The translations under genes and the position numbers were made by a program. Below, one piece after another: positions 11,007 to 22,917 of a stretch of 64,000 bases of DNA. A model generated the notes under the pieces. It was not told where the DNA came from. It did no database searches and saw only the letters and a program-made list of their open reading frames with translations. How positions within the stretch are numbered: the stretch's first letter is position 1; the number at the start of each line of letters is the position of its first letter. The stretch spans positions 28,828,251-28,892,250 of the forward strand of contig NC_060062.1 in NCBI RefSeq assembly GCF_020283565.1, read 5' to 3'. The stretch is from Trifolium pratense (taxonomy: Eukaryota > Streptophyta > Magnoliopsida > Fabales > Fabaceae).

Positions 11007-12001
11007 TCTCAAAATTTACAACATTCACACACTGCACACTAATCATTCACCTACATTAGACGCATGATAATATGTAGTGATGAATATTTGGTGTTAGATT
11101 ATAATATGTCTTTTTTTTGGTTATTCGCAAATGTTTAACCCAAAATATTTGATTTTTACAAATTCATGGACTAATTTGATTTCATTGTAATTAGATACGT
11201 GTGTGATTTTTTTTATCATTAAATGAAAATGAAAGGAAGCAAATATTTATTTTTTAGATGTAAATAAAAAATAAAATAAAAACTAAGATCTAGATACACG
11301 TGGTAAAGGAATCTTATGTACTATGTTATATGCATGGTATGTATTTTGTTGGCATTGGCAAGAATTGTCTGTAATAATTGAGATATATAAGTTCTAAAAA
11401 ATGCAGACCAAATAAAAAATTCATCAAAAACAATAATTGAGATTTAAAATAATGTGTAGCAAAAAGTTAGTGCATCATATTTGCTTACCTCGCAACAGAA
11501 CTCTGGATTATCGGGACTCATTCCCCTAGAAACCAGATGATTAATTAAAAAAAACAAAGTCCATTTTAACTTATAACTTTTAAGAGGGGTTTTTGTTGAA
11601 ATGAAATTAAAATGAATTAAATGAGCCATAGATTGCACAATTGCTTGTTTATTTCTTTCTCCTTTGTTAGTCCATTACTACACATTGTTCCAAACAAAAG
11701 GAAAAAAGTCGCCAATGAAAGATTGACTTACTTTATGCCCCATTTTTTTTTCTAGTGTGATAAAAAATAAATTTTAAATAAAAGATTTCTAGGAACTCAA
11801 AAAATTATCCAATCACTTTGTTAAAAAATCTATTCCTAAAAAAATTATGCTTGGAAAAATCATTATAGGGATTAATTTTTTAAACCGAGAATAAAACACT
11901 TTCGAAAAGTATAAAAATCTGTCATTTAATTTTGTTAGACCGGTAATTTTTTTTTTGTACATGTAATTTTCTAACAAGTAACCAATAACTTTAGTAATAT
12001 A
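11007..12001. other. Intergenic, nothing recognised
   Basis: AT-rich DNA with no coding signal, repeat boundary or RNA gene that I can support. Confidence 0.3.
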
Positions 12002-13037
12002 CTATAGTATGGATACTTCTAAAATGGTAAATAGAGGTGGGAATAGGCTAGGCCGAGCTAGGCTTTGCCAAGCCTGAGCTTGGCCTGTCAAAAAATCGAA
12101 GGTCTGAGTCTGCCCTGTGACCTATCATAGGCTTAAATTCTAGGTCTGAGCCTGGCCTTTTGAAAGTCTGATGTGGCCTGTTAGCCTGTTTAAAAGCCTA
12201 TTTCATATGAACATATTTAAATAAATAATTATATTTATTTTGAAATATACTTATGAACTAATAAAATAATGTTCCATTTGATATTTTAGAGAATTTGACT
12301 ATATATGTCATCATATTTCAATTCTAGTTTATAATAATACATTTATATATGTTAATAACTAATGTAGATTAATAAACTTAAATTACTTAAAAAGTTAATA
12401 GATTTATAATTTAATCAAAGTATAAATTTTAATATATAAATAATAATCATAATAAAAATATTATTCATGTTAACTTAAATAGGCCGGCCTAGTAGGCCTC
12501 AAAGGCTTTTTTAATGGCCTGCGGCCTGACCCTTTTAGCTAAATAGGCTTATAAAAAAGCATTGGCCTGCTCTATTTAAAGAAATAGGCTGGCCTGGCCT
12601 GAGCCTATGTAGGCTAGGCCTTAAGGCCATGTAGGCCGGCCTGGCCTGTTCCCACCTCTAATGGTAAAGAACCCGTATCGGGTACGTACCAGTATCGGAT
12701 ACTCCATGGTACTCGTATGATACGCACCGATTTCGTACCCATTTTTATTTGGTTGAATTATGACGATGAATACGGAAAAAACATACTGACTGTTAAAAAA
12801 TTTCTTCAAATTAATATTATAATTTTTTATTATATTTCAATTATCTCTCATTTTTTATGAAAATAATTGAGACGGTGGACAAAAAAAATTAAATCTTTAA
12901 AGCATAATGATAATAATTCACTTAAAAATAATTTTTTTAATATTATTAACGTACCCGTACCTTAAATTTTCTAAAAATATCATACCGTGTACCAGTACCC
13001 GTACCGGATACCGGTACCGTACCCGTATCTAGGCAAC
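12002..13037. mobile_element. GTAC-rich MITE-like element, copy A, split by a hAT insertion
   Basis: The outer parts (12002-12031 and 12669-13037) form one copy of a family whose ends are dense in overlapping GTAC/GGTAC/CCGGTACC strings. Copy B at 22537-22917 is the same element in reverse orientation and copy C is at 34775-35291. The left end 'ctatagtatgg' matches the reverse complement of copy B's right end, and both end with 'ggcaac/gttgcc'. Flanks agr taatata / ataatata suggest a degraded TSD of about 8-9 bp. No ORF; non-autonomous. Confidence 0.6.
12032..12660. mobile_element. Non-autonomous hAT-like element with 8-bp TSD
   Basis: Begins tagaggtgggaataggc and ends gcctgttcccacctcta, a clear inverted repeat, between perfect copies of the 8-bp TSD atggtaaa (12024-12031 and 12661-12668). 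Subterminal regions are packed with GGCCTG/AGGCC repeats, which are GC-rich against an AT-rich centre. TIR type and TSD length fit hAT. No transposase ORF. It interrupts GTAC-rich copy A, so it is the younger insertion. Confidence 0.85.
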
Positions 13038-13170
13038 ATAATATAATTATCGATTAAAAAAAATATACATTTTTTAGGTAACATGGGTAAATTGAAATTT
13101 TGTGTTTTGAGCGGTAAATATTTTAGTGAGAAAAATTACTTACAGCGCTCACTATTTTGATAGAGATTTG

Positions 13171-13242
13171 AAAATCCCGCCATTTTCACTTTAGCTTTTA
13201 AAACCCAACAGTCTCACAATCACAACAACAACAACAACAACA
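13171..13242 (+). promoter_or_regulatory. Possible E2F site and (CAA)n leader of the CDCA7-like gene
   Basis: The string aaatcccgccatttt at 13172-13186 resembles an E2F site (core TCCCGCC), expected for a cell-cycle gene of this family. The leader just before the ATG is a (CAA)n tract (13221-13241), typical of plant 5' UTRs that favour translation. Function is inferred from sequence only. Confidence 0.45.
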
Positions 13243-15816
13243 ATGGGAAATCAACGAAATCATCGCAAAGAAGAAGATGGCGGCGGCGCTGTCGTGGTGA
13301 TTTCAGCTTCATCGCAGCATTACGAACAGATTAGGGAACAAAGGATGAAAGAGAACGCTGAGAGAATGCATAAACTTGGATTGTTAAATCTTTCTCTTAA
13401 GCTCAAGAAAACCCCTCGCCCTCAGATCAAGAAAATTTCGTTACCATCCATTCAACCCCAAAGACGTTCTTCTAGGTATGTGTTCTTCTATTAGTATCTC
13501 AACTGTGTTGATATCAAAATTCATGTATTAATTAGGTTACAGCATTTTATACTGTGATTGGGAAACCCTAAAATTTAGTTTATTATTTCTGTTTTATGTT
13601 TGATGGGTTTACAGAATAATGACCCTGGCTTCGGTTGACTATGGTTCAAAGCGACCTCGTGCACCACATCAACAACATTCATCATCAAGTAAGAAAAAGA
13701 AGGAATTGGAGATTTATATACCAGAAGGTACAAACCCTGAAGTTTACACTGAAGAGCATGAGAAGCTTCTGGGAGATTGTGAGACTGCTTGGGAATTGTA
13801 TGTGGATGGATATGATGAGGATGGGGAGCGTATATATGATCCAACCAAGGGAGAGAAATGTCATCAATGCAGGTAAAATATTCACATTGCTCTCTCATAT
13901 ATATATGATCTCTCCATTACATGGTTTGTTAGTTTCTATGTGTGCACTACAATTTATTTTGAAACAAGGAATCTGCTAAATTTATTGTTTTTTGAACAAG
14001 CTGATAAATGTATTGTTACAAAGTTAAAATATTCAATTTCATTATTTTTCAAATTATTATCAGTTTCGACGTGTCTGGTGTTCGTGTCTATGTTATTGCT
14101 TCATAGGATATTCCAAATTCCCTATCGTAAGGAGAATCACGTATTCAAGGGACCTGAGCTATTGGATATCGTATTATGACTCTACGAAATCAATGAGAGC
14201 TCAGAACTTCTATCAAAGGTCAAGATCAATGACTTTGTGAATGCATGATTGCAGAGAATCTTATAACAAAAACAACTAAATAACCAATACATAAAAATCA
14301 CAATGATTAACAGCTGAATTGAAGCTTGGTGTCCGTTGGAGTGTATGCAGCGCTAATCTCTACTTGCTGTTGAGTGACTTGTAGTCCTCCTTTGTGTTTT
14401 TTCCTGCGTTCTCCTCCTTTGTTATAGGCCTTTTGTTTGGCAGGTTTTCTGTGCTTGCTGTTATGTTCCTAGCAGTTTTGTTTTTTATGCACTTGTATTT
14501 TCCCAGTTTTTGCTGTTTGCCCCTTAACATTCCTCATGTTTTGGTGGGCTTAATAATATCATTTTTTTGCTGCTCAAAAAAAAAATAAAATTGAAGCTTC
14601 AACACAATTCTAGGAAACTTAGAATTCATTCCTTTGGAAAACAAAATATATTTCAAATGAGGGTGCTAAGAAAAATAAGAGACAAGAGTTGGTGATGCAG
14701 CATAGTTACCAGAACATAGGACAAATTGGAAACCAACAAGCACCATAACCAAAGAAACAAAGCCCAAGGAGGAAACTTGTTGCAGGAAACTTTATCGAAA
14801 ATTTTAACAGATGATGCCTGCCATGGCCGTGCCACCCCACTATTGACAACATTTGTTCTATGGTTTTTAAATGGTTTTACCTTAGGTAAAACAGTTTTAT
14901 GCACGTGTTTTTCTTGCAGAACTCATTTGTCTCGTTTCCGTAGTTAATGCATAAAGTTGGCACATAAATTCTTCTGTTACTTGTTTCTCTCTGACCATAG
15001 AGAAGTTTTACTAAAATCATTTGTTTTCTTGTAGGCTTATAACTATTAGTCAGCTGACGAGTTGCAACAAATGCGAATTACCCCAAGGGCAGCTCTGTGG
15101 AGATTGCTTGTACACAAGGTAACATTGTTTCAGTTTGATATTTGGACTGTGAAAAGGTTTCAGTTTGTCAATATTTTTCCTCAGGGTGTTAACTCCATAT
15201 AAAACTTAAAAAGTAGCCTTGTATTAGCAACTGTCACTGCCAATTTTAATAACAGTCATTTTCTACTACTGTAATATAGATATGGAGAAAACGTGAGAGA
15301 AGCTGATTTCAATCCCCAGTGGACTTGCCCTTGTTGCCGAGAAATTTGCAACTGCAATAGTTGCCGTAGGAAAAATGGTTGGATGCCTACTGGTAATATA
15401 TACAATAAGGTTAGTTACATGATTTGACATTTGCATTTTGTTCCCCCCTCTTTAGTTCTATCTTCTTCAGTGTGCTTGAAAAAGTAATTGCAGGTTTTCA
15501 TAAATGAATACAATTTTTGCTTCAAATACTTTAAATGAATCTTTCCCCTTAACTTTTCTCTTTGTAATTTTGTGGTTTCGAATGGAGGGTCAAGGTATGT
15601 GTATTCTGAAGCTGATTGTTTCCATTTCATTATGTTTGTAAGGTGGTGAAATTGGGATTCAAATCTGTTGCTCATTATCTAATTAAGACCCGTCGTTCTG
15701 TGGAAAGCATTGAAGGCTCGGGTGCTGAAAATATTGTTGCCCAAGAAATACCAGAGACCACTCAAGATACGACACAGAAGGGACCAATCCAGACGAGAAG
15801 GGCTCTGAGAAGTTAA
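13243..15816 (+). CDS. CDCA7-like zf-4CXXC_R1 zinc-finger protein
   Basis: Five exons with in-phase GT-AG junctions: 13243-13475, 13615-13872, 15035-15118, 15280-15409, 15643-15816, giving about 292 residues. Exon 1 encodes a basic, charged N-terminus (YEQIREQRMKENAERMHKLG). Exon 2 has a Lys-rich patch and ends with the first Cys pair (GEKCHQC). Exons 3-4 give the Cys-rich core: CNKCELPQGQLCGDCLYTRY, then WTCPCCREICNCNSCRRKNG, then GWMPTGNIYNK. Exon 5 has KLGFKSVAHYLIKTRR and an acidic, Gln/Thr-rich tail. This is the zf-4CXXC_R1 domain of the cell-division-cycle-associated 7 / MAOA repressor R1 family: nuclear proteins linked to chromatin and to maintaining DNA methylation with HELLS/DDM1-type remodellers. 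One change from the usual pattern: the segment after CHQC reads RLITISQLTSC. Intron 2 (1.16 kb) holds a LINE insertion. The gene looks functional. Confidence 0.88.
14328..14588 (+). mobile_element. 5'-truncated LINE in intron 2 of the CDCA7-like gene
   Basis: Ends with a plant LINE-like 3' UTR (ttaataatatcattttttt) and a poly-A stretch, and is flanked by an 11-bp direct repeat aattgaagctt at 14317-14327 and 14589-14599. It carries no coding domain. It sits in sense orientation in the host intron, so its poly-A region could matter for transcript processing. Confidence 0.7.
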
Positions 15817-16300
15817 AGGTAATCAAATGAATGCAAAGGATATCATTGAACAGAAACATAGCTTAATGACTTGTACATCTACATGAAGATGGTGATACCT
15901 TGTTTTGGATATTTAGACAAGTTGTTGGTTTTCTTATTTTTGTTGGTTATGCATACAAACTTAGGCCATTTAACGTAAACATTTGCAGCCCTATGCCCTG
16001 AGTTTTGATAACATTCTTGTGTCATAGCTCTCAACTTGAGCAATTTTACCGAGCATTATGGGCTGTGTAAAGAAAATATATAATACTCTTGATCTTATTC
16101 CTTATTTTTATCACGAAATGTGATTTATGTTGGATTTATTTTAAGGGTTGCTTATATAAAGCAACTTGTTTGATACAAACAAGATGAAAAAGGGGAGAGA
16201 ATCAGACAACTAACCAGAAAAACCAAGCCCTGTTATACATTAAATTGGGAGAGGATTTTGAAGTGTAGACAACTAGTATTAGTTCTACATTGAACTTTCG
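15817..16300 (+). other. 3' UTR / downstream region of the CDCA7-like gene
   Basis: AT-rich sequence after the stop codon with no further coding signal. A polyadenylation site probably lies within the first 300 bp; I cannot place it exactly. Confidence 0.35.
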
Positions 16301-16330
16301 CGAACCACATTCAAACAAAGATGCAACATA

Positions 16331-16870
16331 TTGGGTCAGTGTTGTCATTTGCTTGAAACAATCAACTTAACGAACAAACTTGAGGAAAAAGATGCGCAAA
16401 ACCTCACCTTTGCGCATCTTTCATTAGATTTAAGTGATCTGACAAGGCCATTTAGCATTAAGTTTTTTGTCAAAGAAAATTGTTCACTATTATCACCAAT
16501 GACATTCTTGGTTTCACAATATCTCCCAGGTGACTCAGATTTGATACTTGGATTTTCTGCATTCAAATCTGATGCCTAATGGTTGGATCCTCCTGATGAC
16601 AACTGCTTACAGTTTCCACTGGTTTAATAGGATTGCAGAGTTCATGCATTAGATTGTTCACTAGCTTTATCTGAAAATTTCATAGACTATCATCAGAACA
16701 TGATACCTTTCCAAGCAATGACTTAGCCAAGTTAACAGAATCTCTTTCCAAGCAATCACTAGCTTTCCAAAACTGTTTCGTTCCACACATTATTCTTTGG
16801 TTTCCATAGGTTCTCTCTTCCAGTGGGAATTCAAACTTTGATTCAAATATTCTAACTTAAATCTGAGATT
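16331..16870 (-). pseudogene. Degenerate coding fragment of unknown family
   Basis: On the minus strand two adjacent open stretches read like real protein. From about 16855 down to 16580: FESKFEFPLEERTYGNQRI, then KQFWKASDCLERDSVNLAKS, then a single stop, then LVNNLMHELCNPIKPVETVS and HQEDPTIRHQ. After a frameshift near 16577, a second frame (to about 16345) reads NAENPSIKSESPGRYCETKN and SLTKNLMLNGLVRSLKSNER. Composition and lack of low complexity suggest a decayed exon or retrocopy. I do not recognise the family. The plus-strand ORF over the same bases looks like a shadow. Confidence 0.35.
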
Positions 16871-17879
16871 TGGAGTTTTTCTCTCCAAACATGATTTTAG
16901 CCTTAAATTACTCTGCAGAAGAAAAAAAAAGCCTTAAAAATAAACATGATTTGGAGTACCACTTCTATTTATAGTTTATTCAGGCAAAAGAGATGAAACC
17001 TCAAAAAATTGATTGCTAACTCGCAATGTATATCTTGTTGTTCTGTAATAGACTAATAGTGCATTTTTCACTTGTACAGCTTGTGCTATATAATAGCTTT
17101 AAATTAATTCCTAGTTCCTAGTATAGTAACTTAATAAATGTGAAGGTGAAGGGACTGGAGTTTGAGGCTATTATGCAGATCATAGCAACTCTGAAGTCAA
17201 TGATGACATTGATTTTGAGATATTATTAAGTATCACTATATCATTTGTTCTCAATAATTTTAAATCCTTAAAATATGGAAATTATGAGAAAAATACTACA
17301 TGAACTTGTTCTATAAAATGGGATATTAAAACTGACACAGTAATTGTTAGGCTCATCACAAATGTTGAGCTCATGTGCTAGTTCCCAGGAAGGATTCAGG
17401 CGCACGCCTATGTTCTGGTCCGGCATCTGCCTTAGGTGCAGCTTGAGCCTATGACTCTAGTTTGTTAGTTTTGAGGTTTACTTGTTGTACAAGCCTATAT
17501 AAGGGGCAATTAATTCTAATCCTAACAGTAGCGAGACCACACCCAAGTTAATTACTGATACAATGTTGTTTTTGTGAAGAGACAAGTAATGTGGTGGCTC
17601 ATTCTAAGTTAGAATTCAATGAAATGTGTATTAATATCTGCGATAGAGATGATGTTAACAAACATTATGGAGATGATGTTAACAACAAACTTGAATGCAC
17701 AAAAAGGATGGCTATGTCAAATTAAAACCCAGAACTTTGCTATATCAGATATGTTTCCATTCGCACAGGTTCGATTTTTGTGTAAACCCAGAAAAATTCC
17801 AAATTTCTTCATCTTAATCTTCTTTGTGCACTCATGCTATGTATGAATTATGTAGTGCCATAATGTTAAAAATGTTTGA

Positions 17880-19084
17880 GAAATCAGTCCTGGTGCGTCG
17901 GGAGAGAGATGTGAGAGAGGAAAGAAACTGAACTAAATCGTGGTTACACTGTAAAATGTGGTTAAAATATGGCTGATGCAGTCGCAATTGCAGTCTAGAT
18001 ACCTTTGTAGAGACCTCTAAACTTTTTTATTGCCATTGGTCTTTTCTTGATTTCACCTTTTGCATAACATTAGAACAAAGTTAGCTTGCAGTTACAATTC
18101 ATGGTTCTTATCAGTTCACTGCATTTCACATAATCAGTTTGGTTTTTTGGTTCTTAAAAATAGAAAAATTTGGTTCAGTTCAATTAGAACTGTCTTAGGA
18201 GTTCTTTGTAGTTATACGAAATGCTTTTAAATTATTTTCTTCTTTTTATACACTCTTTGGCAATAAATATAAATATAATTCTCATTTACTTCCTAAGTGC
18301 AAGTATGACATAGGTAGGTCTGACTTGCGTCACAAATATAGTCATTGTGTTTTTCAGCTGTGTGTTTTACTCTGTTAATTAAGCAGTTAGACTGGATTGG
18401 GTTTTTGGCCTAGTTGTTTGTGTGTGTGTAGAGAGCATGTGTATGAACGCATAGGATCCTGGTTTTGCACCAACAGCGGGTGTTTTGTTAATGAGGCTGA
18501 TAAAGTGGCGCTAGAGATAGGAATTTGCCTCAAAAGTTGTGACTACGAATTTGCCTCAAAAGTTGCTCCTGATTTCCTTATCATGAAGAGGCTCTCAGGA
18601 AAGATATCCTACCAAATGATGTAAAGATAGTGAAATTAAATTCTAACACTTAGGTATTAGTAGTCATGATTTTTTATTTTTTATTTTGTTTCATGCCATC
18701 ATAGGATTAGTAGTCATGATCTCACATCAATACAAACACAAGTCTGATGCAATGCCTAGATTTGTAACCTAAAGAGACTATTTAATGGAAAATGGTTTAA
18801 GGTAAGTCTGATGCAATGGAAACCATTTGTAATCTAAACAGAAACTATTTAAGGGAAACTATTTGTGACTTGGCCATGCTAACAAGTGCTCGGATAATGG
18901 CTTAGTGCTCATCCTATTCGCCCTCTCTGTAGAGCTTCCCACCATACATGTTAGTCATTAATTTTCTAAAGGAAATAACATGTTACTGCCTAGTGGTTTA
19001 GTTTTGTGATTGGCTGGGTTGAAATGTTAAAATGCTTTATGCCTTGCATTTGTTCTCTCGCCGCTAAGTATGACTACCTGGTGC

Positions 19085-19119
<35 letters not shown>

Positions 19120-19240
19120 AACTGAACTAAATCGCGGTTACCAATGTGGTTACACTGTTAAATGTGGCCGATGCAGCCGCAATTGCAGTTGAGATACCAT
19201 TGTAGTCTTGTAGAGACTTCTAAACTTTTTTATTGCATCT
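17880..19240 (+). repeat. Dispersed direct repeat pair
   Basis: About 150 bp at 17880-18032 recurs at 19077-19235, sharing 'gaaagaaactgaactaaatc' and 'tctaaacttttttattgc' with an expanded (AG)n tract in the second copy (19087-19115). The interval between them (18033-19076) has no clear gene. Two short copies of a 'aagtctgatgcaatg' string lie at 18740 and 18802, so the region may be an old segmental duplication. Confidence 0.55.
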
Positions 19241-19370
19241 ACAATTTCAGTTACATAAATTATGATTATGACGAATGCATCCTAATGAATCATTGAGAAG
19301 GAAATGGTATCAGACGACCGTCAACTTTATGTTGGGAAGACGTTGCTAGAACCTCTGGGATTCTGAACTG

Positions 19371-19485
19371 CAGCTTGAGAAAACAATTATCCCTAGACGT
19401 GCAATTGTTAGGATTTTGATGTCAAGGAGTTTGATAATGAGTGCTTTGTGCATAAGTACCTTTATTATGATGACTGAATTTAGAG
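19371..19485 (+). pseudogene. Possible mTERF C-terminal fragment
   Basis: One frame reads LEKTIIPRRAIVRILMSRSL, which resembles the end of plant mTERF-family organelle proteins (a 'LEKRIIPR' then 'LLSKGL' pattern). It stops soon after and has no intact upstream repeats. This rests on one short similarity. Confidence 0.25.
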
Positions 19486-19599
19486 ATATGTGACCCCATT
19501 TCAGAAAGATTTGCTACTTTTATTGGCGGCATATAAAGGTCAGAATTTTGATCGATGATCTTGATATGCTCTATGCTTTGAAGCTACTTATTATTATTA

Positions 19600-20412
19600 G
19601 TACATGATTGCAGAAGTTTCCTATTCAATTTTACGATTTTCATTGATGGTTAATTTGTAAGGTAGCTTGTGGTAGGATTATTTTTCTGCATTCACCTTGT
19701 TCAGCATTGTGTTTATAGTTTGTCATAGATTCGATTGACCAGGAAGCTTTGCTTGTAGTGTATATAATTTTGCAATGATACTACTCTCCTGACTCAACAA
19801 TATGCAAAATTTACTATCTACATACATATAGACGAGACGATAGTAGTTAATTTTATATGATGGACGGATGTCGCGAACCAATTAACTAAGAAAGTACCAA
19901 AGTCAAAAGATAAAATGAGTAAATGCGAGTAAACTATGTTTGTATTGATAGTGGTAATGGTGTGTATGATATTATCTGTACATTTTATATTTACAATTAT
20001 GCTCCTAACTCCTAAACAGGCATGTCTTTGGTTGATTACAATTATGCTCTTAACTGTCAGTCACTCTACTGTTGTTTGCTACAATGTTTTTTCTCTTCAA
20101 AAGTCAGATTTTCCATTGCAGAAGTTACACCATTCACTGACTATGACTATGTTCAATTCTACACCGTGTTTGTTTTGTTTCATTTGAATTGGCAGAGTCT
20201 ATGTTATACAAAGTTCCGCGACATTTTTGTTGTACAGAGATATTAATGTGCAGAATGGTCTTCTTTCTTCTGCACATTATTCTTATTCTACCCGATGGTT
20301 AGAGACTAGAAAAACCCAGTCAGCCGTATGCAAACACATAACATTTATGTAATGTACTAACAACTAACCTATTTTGCCATTTAAATCTCTTGATTTTTTT
20401 ATATTTATTCCA
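19600..20412. other. Intergenic, nothing recognised
   Basis: AT-rich DNA with only short chance ORFs and no repeat boundary that I can support. Confidence 0.3.
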
Positions 20413-21605
20413 TAACTTTTTTTTTTTGACAATCAAAAACTCATGTCATTTCATTATTTAATAAAGAGATAATACATAGAGGTAACAACTCAAAGATATA
20501 GTGACCCAAGAGATGGTCTCCCTAGCAAGCGTGTGAGCAACCATGTTTGCTTGTCGCTTAATAAACTTTACCACAAAGTTTGAATTTAAAGACAAAACAT
20601 TTCTAATGTTACAAATGAGGGAGCTAAATTCGGAGTTTCCAACGCGTAAATTGTGTATAGCGTCTATCTACCACATTCCACGAGTCCGTTTCAAAAATGA
20701 CATGTGTAAAGCCTCTATGCGCCGTTTCTTTCATCGCTTCAAGTAAAGCTATTGCCTCACCTTCAATTATAGAGCATTTTCCTTGTTTCCAAGATATTCC
20801 CCCCCACCACAAATTGACCCGTTTGATCTCGCAAAATCCATCCCGCATTTGTTTTGTTTATGTCGCTATGAAATCCTTCATCGGTGTTGCATTATACCAT
20901 CCCATAGGGATTTTTGCCACTGAGATACCCGCTGCTGCTGTTCGGTAATGTGTCTGCCTTGCTGAGTATTTTGAACTTGTTTCCATTCTTGTCAAAGCTG
21001 TCTAGCTTTCACGCCTAAGCTTCTTCCATCTTCTTTTTCATTGTTCCAAACCATATTATTCCTGTTGTTCCAAATGACTCAGACTAGCATAGCGACTCTA
21101 CCTGCCACATCTTTGTCTTCGGTACTGCACATGTCCAGAATTAAATCACTTGCTGTTATTACTACCTCTAATCCAGCAGCTTGTCTAGCTTGGATACTAC
21201 CAACACAGTTAAATAGCACATGCCAATCATCCTCAATACTATAATTACAAAGTGGACACTCCATAGGACAAGGTACACACCTTTCTTGTAGCCGAAAGCG
21301 GGTTGGCAAACAGCTTTTACATATACGCCAAAGTAAGTGTTTGGCCTTTGGAGATGCATGTATTTTCCATAAGCTATTCCAACCATCTTGGTGTAGATCA
21401 TTACCTCCCATTCCTGTTATATTAAGCATCATATAGTATCAACTTTTAACACTATATTGGCCAAGTGTGTTATCAAACCAAATTAGATTGTCCTCTTCAA
21501 TTTCATCAAATAACGAGAATGCGGTTAGCTACATACAAGGGAAGGAAATAGAGACTCAATTTTATCTTTATCCCACATTTTCACATTTGGAAGCATAAGG
21601 TAATA
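20413..21605 (-). mobile_element. LINE 3' part (RT end, zf-RVT, RNase H), 5'-truncated
   Basis: Reading minus strand from 21605 down: VKMWDKDKIESLFPSL, then a YSVK-type motif near 21450, then the zinc-binding domain (21432-21079: WKIHASPKAKHLLWRICKSC, CPLCNYSIEDDWHVLFNC), then an RNase H-like domain (20848-20624: EGEAIALLEAMKETAHRG, VIFETDSWNVV). The plus-strand T-run at about 20418-20429 is its poly-A tail. This is the C-terminal half of a plant LINE ORF2; frameshifts separate the domains. The element is inactive. Confidence 0.8.
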
Positions 21606-22054
21606 TTACATCAGTTGCTTAAGAGGTGCAAAAATTCACATGTTTGAATCCCCTAAACCCGAGTCCTGAATACACCACCACCAACTATTAAGAACCAGAG
21701 TAAACATGTTCTAATAAATTTTCGATAAGTAATTTTTTTGCAAGGGTACAAATGGTAAAACATCATTAATTGCACTTTAGTTTCTTAAAAGAACCAAAAT
21801 TTTGAGACAAAACTAAAATACTAAAGGAATAAAGATTTGGAACGGAGGGAGTAGCCTTTTGTCATGGTTCCTATCGACGTGATTTTTTTTTTCCCACCGT
21901 TTTATCACGGCCTTTTCCGCAGTAATGGACCGTTTTAAAAACCTTGCTTATCATTAGCCCAACTTCATCACTTTTGTCAAGTTTGGTTAATGAGATAATA
22001 TTGATACTTTCAATATTAATTACTTTAAATTTAACGATGGGTTAACCTCTTATT
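21606..22054. other. Repeat debris between LINE and Stowaway MITE
   Basis: Includes a possible SINE scrap around 21632-21665 (atgtttgaatcccc resembles a B-box) and AT-rich filler. No gene seen. Confidence 0.3.
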
Positions 22055-22056
22055 TA

Positions 22057-22520
22057 CTCCCTCCGTCCCAAATTATAAGGAAAAAAACAAAAAACACACT
22101 TATTAAGAAAATTATTTAATATTCTAAAATTTGTCAAAAACATAATTTTGTTTCCAAAAGTACCCTTATTAACTTATCACATGAAAAATCAAATGATAAT
22201 CATAATATTAATTAGAGTGACTCTATAAAGGAATAAATGTTGTTGATGAAGCAATTGAAATACGTAAAGTTGGTTAATTCATGGGTTCAATACCAAGAAA
22301 GAGGGGAAAGAAGGGTCATCCATTAATTCAAATTTTAATACCAAGAAATTCTTGACCATAATAAATTCTAGTAATCATAATAAATTGAATTGTTTTGGAA
22401 AACATAACTAAGGGTATATCTGGAACTTTAGAGTTAAATTGGTCAAATTTGAATTTTTTCCCTTATAATTTGGGACAAAAAAAAGAGGTTTTTTTCCCTT
22501 ATAATTTGGGACGGAGGGAG
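22057..22520. mobile_element. Stowaway-type MITE
   Basis: Starts ctccctccgtccc and ends gggacggagggag, perfect terminal inverted repeats, with TA on both sides (22055-22056 and 22521-22522). The motif 'cttataatttggga' is repeated just inside the right end. This is the standard Tc1/mariner-derived Stowaway signature. About 464 bp, no ORF. Confidence 0.9.
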
Positions 22521-22536
22521 TATATTATTTGCTAAT

Positions 22537-22917
22537 GTTGCCTAGGTACGGGTACGGTACTGGTATCCGGTACGGGTACGACACTTTTAGAAAATTTAAG
22601 GTATGGGTACGTTAATATAAAATATTAGAAAAATTATTTTTAAGTGAATTATTATTTTGAAGATTTAATTTTTTTTGATCCACCGTTTCAACTATTTTCA
22701 TCAAAAATGAGATATAATTGAAGTATAATAAAAAATTATAATATTTTAAGAGATTTTTCAACAGCTAATATGTTTTTTCCGTATTCATCATCATAAATCA
22801 ACCAAATAAAAATGGGTACGGAATCGGTGCGTACCATACGAATACCATGGAGTATCCGGTACTGATACGTACCCGGTACGGGTACTTCACCATTTTAGGA
22901 ATACCCATGCTACATAG
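22537..22917. mobile_element. GTAC-rich MITE-like element, copy B
   Basis: Bounded by perfect 9-bp direct repeats tttgctaat (22528-22536 and 22918-22926). The ends are runs of GGTACGGGTAC-type sequence around a core with 'gatccaccgtttcaact'. It is the reverse-complement relative of copy A (12002-13037). A 9-bp TSD suggests a Mutator-derived MITE. Confidence 0.75.

Noticed and set aside
13575..13898. ORFs antisense to exon 2 of the CDCA7-like gene
   Set aside because: Shadows of the coding exon with no signature of their own.
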